Below are positions 39,854-51,237 of a stretch of 64,000 nucleotides of DNA, piece after piece. The notes beneath the pieces were generated by a model. That model was not told the DNA's origin. It did not search any database and worked only from the letters and a program-made list of their open reading frames with translations. Position numbers and translations under genes: made by a program. Origin of the DNA: Karstenula rhodostoma CBS 690.94 (lineage: Eukaryota > Ascomycota > Dothideomycetes > Pleosporales > Didymosphaeriaceae); the NCBI GenBank assembly GCA_010093485.1, contig MU001493.1, forward strand, positions 2,034,937 to 2,098,936. The letters are read 5' to 3'. Within the stretch, counting starts at the first letter, position 1. Each line of letters starts with the position of its first letter.

Positions 39854-42227
39854 TTTTTCTTTTTTTTTTTAAGGCTTAGCCTCTAAGTTTCTTAGCTACT
39901 ATATTATTTTAACTAATTTTTAATTTTATATATTTTATTTTATTTTAATCTATTTATCTATTTTTTTCTAATTACTTATTATCTTTCTAAAAATATTATT
40001 TAGCCTTTTATTTATCTACTTAGTATTTTAATAACTACTAGCCCTTTTAATAAATTATAATTATATTTAATAATCTATTATTTCTTTATTTTCTAAAATA
40101 GAGTAATTAAAGTTATTTACTAGTATTCTATATATTAGATAGTAATAATATAGAGATTTATAACTTATAAATAGCTTTTATTTTCTTTACTAAGCTTTAT
40201 TAAAAAGTCTATAATTAATTCTAAAATATATAATTTTTTAGAATTTATTTTTTTTTAGTTTTTTTTTTACTTAGTTTTAATTTCCTATTAATACTTTTTA
40301 ATTTTCTAGCTTTTCTATTTTAACTTTTTTTTATTTATTTTTTATTAAATTTTTTTTTTTTTTAAATTTCTTTTATTTATCTTTTTATTTTCTTTCTATC
40401 TTCTCTTTAATATCTCTTTACTAATTTCCTTTTTTCCTCTTTACTATAGCTATTATTAATTATACTACTAGTAGAACTACTATTAATACTACTAGAAATA
40501 GTAGTAAAAAATCTAGTAGTAAAAATAGTAATAATCTATTATACTATAGCCCTAATAGTAATTTAAAAATTAATTTCTATATTTACCTTTTTAAGTCTAC
40601 TAAAAAGTATATTATTAAGTAGTATAAATTATTTTAATTATTTTTTATTTTTATTTTTTTTTTTATTTACTTTTCTCTAGTTTAGGTAAAAGCTTATTAG
40701 AAAATAAACTATAATTTTTTTTATAATTTTATTTTATTTATTTATTAGTTTAATATATAAGGTATTACTCTTAGTTCTATTCTCTATACTATAGATATTT
40801 ATAAAAATAATAAATTTATAGATTTTACTATTTAGAACTTTAATCTTAGTAATACTAAGATAGAGACTATTACTAAATTTTTTAGTTTAAATAGTAAAAA
40901 TACTCCTTTAAAATATAATTACTATAATATTAATACTAATATAAATATTTAATATATTATTAATACTATTTACTTTTTTTCTTTTTTTTTAATTAACTAT
41001 TATTATACTTACTATTAGAACTACTTAAATAGGGTTAAGTTTTATTTTAGAAATAAGTATAGTATTTTTTATATTAGAGGTAAGCTATTAAATTAAGGTA
41101 CCTATAATAAATATTAAATAAATAGTAATTATACTTTCTACTTTTTCTATTATAAGTTTTAGTTCTAATTCTATATTATTTCTACTCTATTAATTTCTTT
41201 CTAGAAAAACTAACTAATTTTAGTTCTAGTTTTTTAGTTACTAATATTATTTTAGTTACTAAAATTTTTTTTACTAGAATAATATATACTTAGGCTTTAT
41301 TTAAATAAGTTTCTAAGGTAATCTCTACCCTAAATATTTCTATTAATAATAAACTTTTAAACCTTTATTTTATTATACTTTAAAACTATAGTTCTTTTTT
41401 TTTTTAAATTTTTACTAATTTAATCTAATAGTTTTTTAGAGGTTTATTTTATTTTTATTATAGTTTAGTTTCTTTTTTTTAAAACTTTAGCTTTTTTATA
41501 TAGATTACTTTTTTTTTATACTCTAATTATAATTTACCTATTTCTAGCTTTTCTATATACCTTAATTCTCTATTCTAAAATATTACTCCTTTTTAATCCT
41601 AATTATTCTCTAGTTTAACTTACTTTTAAAAAGAAAATTCTATTTTTTAATTTATTAATTTTTTATCTAGTAGCTTATTTATTTAGTTCTAATTATTTTT
41701 TAAATTTTAGTAGAGTTATTTTTATACTAGTTCTCTTTTTTATTATTTTAAGACTACTAATAGTTTTAGTTCTATTAAATTTTTAACTAGTTATTATCTT
41801 TTTTATATTTTTAAGAACTCTAATAAAAAAAATAAAAATAATAAAAACTAAAACTTTTTCTTTTTCCCTTTAGTAATAGTTTTTTAGCTAGTACTTAATT
41901 CTAAACTTAATTTTTTTTTTTTTACTTTTTTAAAAATATAGATTTTTTTTTATTATTTATTCCTTTTATAATTTTTTTTTTTTTATACTATTTATTTATT
42001 TCTTTTATATTTTTCCTTTACTTTCTCTATAATTTTATTAAGTATTTTATTTTTTTTATTTTTTTTTTTTCTTTTTTACTAATTATTTATAGTTAGCTTT
42101 TTTAATACTTTATTAGATTAGAAGAATAGTTAGTTTAATTTAATATTAGACTTAGAAGTAGATATATTTATATCTATATTTAAATTAAAAATTTCCTTTC
42201 TTTAAAAAATAATTATTTTTAGTAAAT
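39854..42227 (-). pseudogene. Gypsy-C copy 2 3' region relic
   Basis: Reverse complement of about 36180-38524 and T-rich on the plus strand. It is interrupted at 42228 by the low-RIP insert and resumes at 43411. Confidence 0.6.
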
Positions 42228-42238
42228 TACCTTTTATT
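42228..42238. repeat. Target-site duplication TACCTTTTATT, left copy
   Basis: An 11-base direct repeat, repeated at 43400-43410. Copy 1 of Gypsy-C is continuous at the matching place (near 36160), proving an insertion here. Confidence 0.85.
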
Positions 42239-43399
42239 AGGAGGGAAATAATAATAAGAAGATCGAGTTATTAAATATAGATAAAAATATTAATAAAAAG
42301 GTATTTCCCCTAGCTAATAGCTTAAAAATAAGTGTATTTAAAAAAAGGTTATAAAAAGGTAAAGATTAGGGTAGAATTTAAATTAAGGTTATATAGCTTA
42401 GCGTCTTAGGGCTTAGTAATTAAAGGCTTAGTGTATAGAGTACTAATTACTAGTAGGTTCTAATTTAATTAACTATAGTTATAACTTTCTTCTATTAAGG
42501 TTAAGGCTAGGTATTATAGTATAGTAATACTGTAATACCTCTTCTCTCTATCTTCTTAAATATTATAATATATAATATAACTATAGATTCTAGCTCTTTA
42601 CTATATAAAGGTATACTATTTCCCTAGATAATATAGATAACTAATAAGTATAGGAATACCTATAGCGTTACTCTATATCGCTATTAATTTCTAGAAAAAT
42701 ATAATAAAACCTTACCTAGCTATTTATTAGGGTACTAACAATAACCTTAAAACTAAAGCTATAAAGTAGCTACTATAAATCTAAGACTTTACTAACGCCT
42801 ACTATAAAGTAAAGCACTCTAACTATAAATCTAACTTAGGGGTAGTATAGTATAACACCGCCCGCTAGCTTATACTATAGGTATAAGCTAGGCAGGTAGC
42901 CTTAATACTAGGAGAAGCTATCCTAGTATATTTACTAGAATAGGCTTAAATATATAATAATAGAATCTAAGCCACTTAGTAATAGATCCTTAAAATCCTA
43001 TTACTATCCTACTAACTATAGACAACCCTCTATACTCTAGAGGAGGGAAGTAAGGATAAAGACTTTATAGATAAATTACTAGAGAAGGGAAGTATTATAT
43101 AGATATAGAAGGTACTTAATACTATTATAGTATTAACTAATTTATATTAAATAACCCGCCCTAAGTAGGTTATAAAGCGCGGAGTAGACGGTATTAGTAT
43201 AAACGCAGTAGCTTAAGTAGATAAGAAAGAAATAGAGATATACTAGTTTTAAGGGTATCTAGGAGTTAGGTATTATTAGCTATTATAATTACTTTAAGAC
43301 CTAACTATAGACGGGTAGATAGTATCTCTTTAATTATAAATAGCTATAAAAAGTATTATAAAAATTAATAACTATTATTTATAAAGTAAAGACGCTACC
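42239..43399. mobile_element. Recent 1161-bp insertion, least RIPed segment with a defined boundary
   Basis: Begins AGGAGGGAAATAATA, ends AAAGACGCTACC, with an 11-bp duplication. It keeps about ten CpA/TpG sites (for example near 42332, 42432, 42530, 42738, 42812, 42855, 42893, 42973, 43023, 43205) and many CpG, far above its surroundings. One plus frame (42911 onward) has stop-free blocks such as EEGSKDKDFIDKLLEKGS and RGVDGISINAVA, separated by TAG/TAA explainable as RIPed W/Q, so it may be a gene or transposon ORF relic. I do not recognise the family. No terminal inverted repeat is visible. Confidence 0.7.
42865..42891. other. Perfect 11-bp inverted repeat (hairpin) in the recent insert
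   Basis: CTAGCTTATAC, a 5-base TATAG loop, then GTATAAGCTAG. It is flanked by CACCGCCCG and GCAGG, so it lies in the best-preserved part. It could be chance, a terminator-like hairpin or a protein-binding site. Confidence 0.6.
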
Positions 43400-43410
43400 T
43401 ACCTTTTATT

Positions 43411-43790
43411 TATATTATTAATATAATTATTTATTAGAATTTTTTTTTTCTTTTTTTCTATTTTATTCTCTATAGCCTTTTTTTATTTTTTAAGTTTAAT
43501 TTTAATTACTTCTCCCTCTCTTTAACTATTTAATATCTAAGTAGTTTAAATACTTTTAGTACTAGTTAGTAAGAGTTAATTAGTAGATCTTTAGATACTA
43601 TTTTTATTTTTTCTTTTAAAATCTAAACCTTATTATTAGGGCTAAGCTTATAGAACCTTTTAAGGTAATTATTATATATTATATATTAAAAGAATACTCT
43701 ATTTAATTTCTCTAGTTAGTAATAAAATACCTTACTAATTTATATAAAATTCTATTAGTATATTTATAATAAACTTTATATTTTTAATAA
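43411..43790 (-). pseudogene. Gypsy-C copy 2 3' region, continuation
   Basis: Reverse complement of about 35780-36150 of copy 1, joined to 39854-42227 across the recent insert. Homology ends near 43790, where unrelated DNA begins. Confidence 0.6.
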
Positions 43791-44099
43791 CTAAATTACT
43801 TTTTATTTATTTAATTTTAAGAAAGGTTTTTAATTTAATTAAAAAAGAAATATTAAATTTAATATAGTATAAATACCTTATTAACCTTTATATTTATTAA
43901 ATATTACTAATTAATAATATTTATAAAAAGGGTTTTAAATTAGTATTTATAAGTTTATTATTAAATTTAAAAGTATATAAATTAGGTATATATATTAGTA
44001 TTCTATAGAGTAGTATATATATAAATAAGTAATAAAAACTTATTTAAATACTAAATTATATAATAGTATAGATACTAGATATTCTCTAGTATTTTAGTC

Positions 44100-45085
44100 T
44101 AGATATAAGTCTAGATATTAGACTAGGTATTAATTTAAGTATTAGTTTAAATATTAGTCTAGATATTAGACTATAACTATACTAATAAAATATAATTAAG
44201 TAATATAATATAGAAATTATATTATATATTTAAGTAAAAAAGGGATATAGTAATAAGAATAGTATATAAATAAATTTAAAAAACTTTTTAAATTTAGAAA
44301 TATAGTATATTTAAATTAATTACTTTAATAATATAAATAAAGTAACTCTATACTCTAATTATATTATATATTTTAAATATATATTTTAGATAAATAGTAT
44401 ATTAGGAAATATCTATTTTTTTTTAAGTTATAGAAATCTAGATATTTATAAATAAAATATTTATATTTAGCTAAATAATAAAGCTTTTAAAATAATTTTT
44501 AAATATAAATAGAGTACTAGATATAATATACTATAAAAAGATTAAATATAGTAGAATATACTATAAATAGAAATAGTTTTAAATAAGTAGAAATTAGAAT
44601 AAATATTAGTCTAGATATTAGTATATATATTAGTCTAGATATTAGTTTAGATATTAGTCTAGTTATTATTCTAAGTATTAAACTCTAGATATACTAATAA
44701 AGTATTATTAAATAGCTTATTATAGAAATTATAGTATATATTTAAAGAATAAAGAAATATATTAATAAAGATAATATATTAATTAATTCTTAAAAGTTCT
44801 TAAGTTTAGAAGTATAGTATATTTAAATTATCTACTTTAAATATATTATAAACCTTAAATATATATTTTAAATAAATTATATATTACGAAATATCTTTTT
44901 TTAAAAGTTATAGAAATATAGATATTTATAAATAAAACGTTTATATTAAGCTAAATAATATAGTTTTTAAAGTAATTTTTAAATATAAATAAACTCCTAG
45001 GTATATTATACTATAAAAGTATTAAATATAATAGAATATACTATAAATATATATAGTTTTAAGTAAGTATAGATTAAAAACGATT
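44100..45085. repeat. 480-bp tandem duplication with internal CTAGATATTAGT repeats
   Basis: Two units spaced exactly 480 bp: GATATTTATAAATAAAA at 44441 and 44921, and TACTATAAATA at about 44559 and 45039. Each unit opens with several CTAGATATTAGT-like 12-mers. It has no coding potential. It lies in the segment replacing the missing middle of Gypsy-C copy 2. Confidence 0.85.
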
Positions 45086-45429
45086 AAGGATAATTAAGAG
45101 AATTAAACTATTAAATAAGTAAGTAATAAAAGGTACTATAATTTTTCTTTTTAATATAGATATTAGGTTAGTACTAATATAGTATTTTAGGGAAAACCTA
45201 ATATTAAATTTATTATTTTCTATAGAGATAATCCTTAGTAGAACTCTATATTTTAATACTTTATAACTTTTTACCTAATTACCTAATTATAATAGTTTCT
45301 AGACTAAACTACTTATAGTTAGTAGTATAATCTAATAGTAATTTATAATATTTTTTTTTCTAAGTAGTTAACGTTTTTAAATATACTTAAAATTTTTAAA
45401 AAAATCTAGAAAGTTTAAATCTTAAATAT
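45086..45429. other. RIPed unassigned stretch left of the preserved island
   Basis: About 340 bp with no CpA/TpG and no recognised gene or repeat. It marks a sharp change to the island that follows. Confidence 0.5.
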
Positions 45430-45840
45430 CTCTACAATTACGTAAGCTAGAACTATAATTTTTACACTATTAAATAGGGCTTAAAGAGTAGATATATTTA
45501 GACTTTTAAAGTACTCAGGTATCTAAACTTCCTATTTAGGCAATTAAATCTTAGCGTTTATTACTATAAAACTAGAAATAGCTATAACTTAATTATTATT
45601 AAAGCTAGAAATATAATTTTGAGATCTATTTAAAGAGAAAAGTTTACTTAGTAATTTTAATATTTTAGATTTCCTAATTAGGCCTAGCTTAGATTTTCCC
45701 GGCCTGGATTAACATTATTACGTCGCGTTTTAAGAGCTAATTAAAACGCTTAAATAGCTTTTTTTCAGCTAATAAGAAGGCTTAAAAAAAGTGTCCTAAT
45801 TAGGTAATATATAGACCTAAGGTTTAGTTAACTATATAGA
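45430..45840. other. Island that largely escaped RIP
   Basis: Within about 400 bp I count ten CpA/TpG (45435, 45465, 45516, 45541, 45620, 45705, 45713, 45766, 45792 among them) plus CGTCGCG at 45721. That is close to normal for AT-rich DNA and unlike anything around it. It ends where Gypsy-C copy 2 sequence begins (about 45842). No ORF is recognised. It may be unique host DNA, and contains TCCTAATTAGG twice (45672-45682, 45794-45804). Confidence 0.65.
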
Positions 45841-47185
45841 AGCTCTACTATAATAGTTTACTTTCTTACTTTATTTATTATAAATAATAAACTAATAAAG
45901 ATATAACTAGAAATATTTTATTAAATAAATTATTAAACTTCTTTTTCTTTTTTATAAATAACTACTATACTTTCTAATAAAATTCTTTCTAAAAGAAAAT
46001 TAATTTTACTATAATTTCTTTTATCTTTTAGATATAAATAGCTATAAGAATAGAATTAGTATTTAGAGTATTAATAAGGACTATAAATTCTTTATTTAAT
46101 AAAAAAATAGAAACTATTTAGTTCTCTTTTTTTTATTTTATTATTTTTAGTTTTAGTATATTCTAAGCCTATTTACTCTTTATTTTTATAGACTTAAAAG
46201 TTTATTAGTTTATCTCTATAACTATAGTTTATAATACTAATTTCTTATTATTTATTTTAAATAGGGAAAACCTGAAATAAAACTCTTTAATTAAAAATTA
46301 AAAATTAATTTTAATTCTTCTTTTCTAAAGGTATTTTATTTAAACTACTACTATAGGTTTACTTACTCTAGAACTAGTTATTTTTTTAAAAGCTAATTAG
46401 ATAGTTTATTTCTAAAGACTTTTCTTTTATATTTTTATTTTAGTAGTATTTATTTTTTTAGTTAAATTTACCTTTTCTCTTTAATATAAAATCTCTAATA
46501 GAATTATATAAAATACTTTAGCCCTATATATTATATTAATTTCTAGTTTCTAGTTATTTTATTTACTATTTATTAATCTAAAGTTTAATTAGTCTAATTT
46601 ATATTTAAAATTAGTAGAAGCTTTTTTATTTTCTAAACTAGAAATTTAGCTAAAGGTTTTCTCTAAATTCTTATTACTAATATTAAAATACTATTTTATT
46701 TTATAGATAAAATATTATAACTATATATCTCTCTAGAATTATAGTATAGACCCTCTAAATTACTTAAACTAAAGATATTTTAGGCTATAGTAGAAGTTAA
46801 AAAACTAGATTTTAATATTAAAAATTTTATAATACTAGTTTTTTTTAATAAGTCTTTACTATTAAAAATATTTTTTTATATTATAAATACTCTCTCTATA
46901 GGTTCTATAACTCTAGATTTAATATTTCTAATTATAAATTACCTAGATACTAGTACTAGGGTTAATAATTAGGTAATAAAAGTTTTTAAATAATCTATTA
47001 TTCTATTTTATATAAAGAATTAGATCTACTAGCTTATTAAAAGTATATTAATTATTAGCTAACTTACTAAAAATTAAGCTAGTAATAGTAAATATAAATA
47101 TCCTTTATTATTAATATTTTTTTATTATTAAAATAAGTTCTTTTATTTTTATAATAATCTTTTAGACTTATATATCTATTTTTTA

Positions 47186-48403
47186 TATTATATATAATTA
47201 CTATAAGGGTAGGTAAATTAATAAAGTAAGGGGGATAAAAAGATATATTATACTTTACTAATATATAAATAAAGGAAAACTAAAAAAGTAACTAAGACTT
47301 ATCTAGTATCTATATATAAACTAACTAAAAAAAAATATAATATTAAATTAACTAAAATAGAACTAGTATAGATACTAATTAAAATAGACTTAGTATATAT
47401 TTATTAATATATAAGAAATCTAATAATAGAGAGTTAATAATATTAAAAAAAATAGTTTTTATTAAAACTAGAAGAAAAATATATATAAATAAATATTACT
47501 ATCTATATTACTTTTTTCTATTCTATACTCTAGTTATTAATAATATACGAGAATATAATTAAAATATCTATTTCTAGTATATTATAAATTCTATTTAATA
47601 GTATAATATTTATAGTTCTAGACTTACTAATATATTACCTATATCTTAGAATTAACCTAATTAATAAGCCTATATAGATAGTAATATACCTATTCCCTAT
47701 TATCTATCTAGAAATAATAACTAATACCTATAATTAAATAAAAAAGTATAGTAAGGGTATTTAAATAATAATAGTAATAATAGGTAATAGTTATAATATT
47801 TAGAAAGTTAAGAGCTAGCTAGAATCTAAAGTATATATAAACTTAAAAAAAGTATTTAAATTATATAAACTAGATTAGCTAGTAATATAATATCTATTAT
47901 CTTCTAGTTATAGATATATACTATAGTAATAGAAGATATAAAGTATATAAAATCGCTATAATAATAAAAAAAAAATTAAGGAGAATAAAAAGTTTATAAT
48001 AGAGATAATAAATAATAAAATAAATATTTACTAAATATAGAAAATTCTATATAGTATAATAGTATAGGTATAAATAATAGTAATAGTAATAGTAAAGAAA
48101 TTCTAAGTTCTAGAAGAATAAAAAATAGGGATAGTAGCTATATATAGTTAGTATTTAATAATAGTAATAGGGATATATAGTATTTAATTATAAAATACTA
48201 AGGGAACTTAGTATTATATTAATAGTAGAATAAGGTAATAAAAATTATAATATAAAATTAACTAGTATCTAGCTATAATTAGTAGTTTTTAATAAATTTT
48301 AATAACTAGTTCTAGGAAAAGATAGTAATTAAATAAACTTAACTTAGTAAAGTAAAGATTCTAAATAAATAAATAAAGAGATAACTAATTAATACTAGTT
48401 TTT
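47186..48403 (+). mobile_element. R1b: about 1.2-kb R1 element in Gypsy-C copy 2
   Basis: Same orientation as R1e; starts TATTATATATAATTAC and ends near AATACTAGTT. ATTTTTTAT flanks both sides (47178-47186 and 48404-48412), though the target is T-rich so this duplication is weak evidence. It shows heavier divergence at its start than the other copies. Confidence 0.8.
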
Positions 48404-49000
48404 ATTTTTTATTTTTTATTTTTTATTACTATTTAGAGCTTTCCTCTTTTCTTATCTTTTAAAGAACTTTTAGGGCGGTAGAATAATTAAAATTATAAAT
48501 AAAGTAGTTTTAGAATAAACTAAATTTATTATTACTTATTATTTATTCTATTATATAGCCTAAATAGTTTTATTCTAATTTCTATACTATTATAGAAAGT
48601 TATATATTTTTTATATCTAATAAATATTTATATTTCTATTTTTTAAATAATTTTCTATTAATATTTTATATATTACTATAGTTTTATTATTTTAACTAAA
48701 ACCTCTAAAGAAGAGAGTTTCTATTTCTAGCTATATAATTTATAATTAAATAAAAGTAGTCTAGATATAGCTATTAAACTTATAAAAGTAGTTATTTAGT
48801 AAAATAGATTATTAACTTATTTTATTTAGTTAGCTCTCTAGATAGGCTCTAGTTAACTTTTAATATTTAGAATCTATTAATAAGTATTTAGAGTAAAGTA
48901 TCTTTTAGAATTAATTCTAGTATATATTAAAATTTCTATATATTAGTAGTTTTATAATATTTCTTTAGTAAATTCTAAAATAGAAATAAAATAACTTCTA

Positions 49001-50330
49001 AGGCTAGTATTAATTAGTTACCTCTTTATTTATTTATTTAGAATTCTTACTTCGTTAAGTTAAGTTTATTTAATTACTATCTTTCCCTAGAACTAGTTAT
49101 TAAAATCTATTAAAAGCTATTAATTATAGCTAGATACTAGTTAACTTTATATTATAATCCTTATTATCTTATTTTACTATTAATATAATACTAAGTTCCT
49201 TTAGTATTTTATAATTAAATACTATATACCCCTATTACTATTATTAAATACTAACTATATATAGTTATTATTCTAGTTATTTTTTATCTTTTATCTTTTA
49301 CTCTTTATATATTATCCTATAGACTCCGTGCTTAAAACTTAGAATAGGACTTAGAACTTCTTTACTAATACTAATATTAATACTATTACTATTACTTTTA
49401 CCCTTATCTATATATCTATTATACTATATAGAACTTCTTATATTTAGTAGATACTTACCTTATCTATTATTTTTACTATAAATATTTTATTCTTTTTAGT
49501 TACCTCCCTTTTATTATTATAATAGGTTTTAATTTTCTATAGCTTTTATTATATATATACTAATTACTATCTATTTTCTACCTCTATCTTATAAATATTA
49601 ATTACCCCCTAGTCTAGTTAAAATACCTTAAATATATTACTAATTTTTATATATACCTCTTTATTAATCTTTATTTTAATAATAACCTATTTTAGCTTAT
49701 TACTATTACCTTAGTATATTATAATAGTAGAATATACTTTATAGGAGTACTACTTAGTATTATAGACTACTCCTTTTATACCTCTTAGAATTATAGGGAA
49801 TAGATAGATTATTAATCTATTATTATTATTATTATTATTACTACTACTACTACTAGATAAGGTAATTCTAGTATATAAATATTATACTAGTAAACCTAAA
49901 GTATTATATAAGTATTATACTATTAAGGAGGATTTATAGTATACTAATAATAGCTATTTTATATATATATTCTATTAATAACTAATAGAGTATAAAATAG
50001 AGGGAGTAATATAGGTAGTAGTACCCGCCTATATATACTTTTCTTTAGTTTTAATAAAAACTATTCTTTTTATCTATTAATAACTCTCTATTATTAGAAT
50101 TCTTATATATTAATAGATATATACTAAGTCTATTTTAGATTAATATAACGTTAGTTCTATTTAAGCTAGCTTAGTACTATATTCTTTTTAGTTAGCCTAT
50201 ATATAAATACTAGATATATTTTAGCTACTTTTTTAATCCCCCTTTATTTATATATTAGTAAAGTATAACGCGCCTTTTTATCCTCTCTACTTTATTAAAT
50301 TACCCTACCTTATAGTAAATCTCTATAATA
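49001..50330 (-). mobile_element. R1c: 1.33-kb R1 element in Gypsy-C copy 2
   Basis: Parallel to R1a: begins AGGCTAGTATTA and ends CTCTATAATA, flanked by TAACTTCTA at 48992-49000 and 50331-50339. R1b and R1c lie 600 bp apart in opposite orientation, which could form a large inverted repeat. Confidence 0.88.
49819..49856 (+). repeat. (TTA)n(CTA)n microsatellite in R1c
   Basis: A TTA run followed by a CTA run, at the same place as the (TTA)12 in R1a. Confidence 0.88.
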
Positions 50331-50699
50331 TAACTTCTATTTCTTTAGCTTATTATTCTATTTTATATCTTCTATTTAGAAATTATAGTTTTTTAAAAAT
50401 ATAATAATAGTAATATTACTAAAACTTAGTATATTACTATTATTTAAATTAAAAATAAACTAGACTATAGTTTTCTTTTAAAAATATACCCCTTTTTTAT
50501 TTTTTCTATTAGTAAACTACTTCTTTTTTTCTAGTTTATTTAAAAAGTAATTACTAATACCCTAGCTTATCTAGTCTATACTACTTTTAGTAGGGGTAAA
50601 TAGATTTACTAGAATATAGTAAAAGCTATATAGATTTATACTTTCTAGTATACTTTTTAAATTAAAATTAGTTTTTTTTTTTTTTTTTTTTTTTTTTTT

Positions 50700-50709
50700 N
50701 NNNNNNNNN
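50700..50709. other. Assembly gap (10 N) flanked by a ~90-bp near-duplicate
   Basis: Ten N follow a 28-base T run. About 80-90 bp on each side are near-identical: GATTTACTAGAATATA to AAATTAGTT and a second T run of 26. Copy 1 of the element has this sequence once (near 20520-20610, with an interrupted A run). The gap is probably a homopolymer break with an unmerged duplicate. Confidence 0.9.
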
Positions 50710-50964
50710 GATAGATAGATTTACTAGAATATAATAAAAGTTATATAGATTTATATTTTCTAGTATACTTTTTAAATTAAAATTAGTTTTTTTTTTTTTT
50801 TTTTTTTTTTTTCTTTTATTAGTATTCTTTATTCTTTAGTAATTCTACTTTAGGTAACTAAGTTATAACTTTTTACTTAAGTAAAATCTATTATTAATAT
50901 TTCGCCTTTTTATTTTCCTTTTAACTTAATTATTACTTAGGCTATAATTATTTAGAGTCTATTA

Positions 50965-51170
50965 TATCTACTCTTTTTTAGAGTCTAGTAACTATTTAAA
51001 GGTCTACTAGTCTATTATTTAAGTATTCTAAATAATTATTTAAAAGTCTATTATTTTATTATTCTTTCTAAATATTAGATAATTACTTAAAAGTCTATTA
51101 GTCTATTATATTTTCTTTCTAGCTATTTAATAACTACTTAAAAGTCTATTAAATAGATTCTATTAATTCT
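50965..51170 (-). repeat. ~50-bp leader repeats, Gypsy-C copy 2
   Basis: Reverse complement of the 20165-20345 repeats; TTAAAAGTCTATTA-like blocks recur about every 50 bp. They lie just inside LTR iv. Confidence 0.65.
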
Positions 51171-51237
51171 CTAAATATTATTTACTTAATTTTTTTATAT
51201 TTTTTTAAAGTAGTTTTATATCCCTTACTAAAAATTA

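Larger units (their letters stand above)
45842..51237 (-). pseudogene. Gypsy-C copy 2 5' half (leader and Gag-like region), with insertions
   Basis: Reverse complement of about 20081-22650 of copy 1, interrupted by R1b (47186-48403) and R1c (49001-50330). One rare TGA survives at 46273. It includes the leader repeats and the assembly gap. No protein motif is recognised. Confidence 0.65.

Noticed and set aside
42390..42475. Functional tRNA gene
   Set aside because: Box-like motifs are present but no cloverleaf can be folded: the D-arm does not pair.
47186..50330. R1b and R1c as LTRs of one element
   Set aside because: They are in opposite orientation, each has its own flanking duplication, and the DNA between is Gypsy-C sequence.
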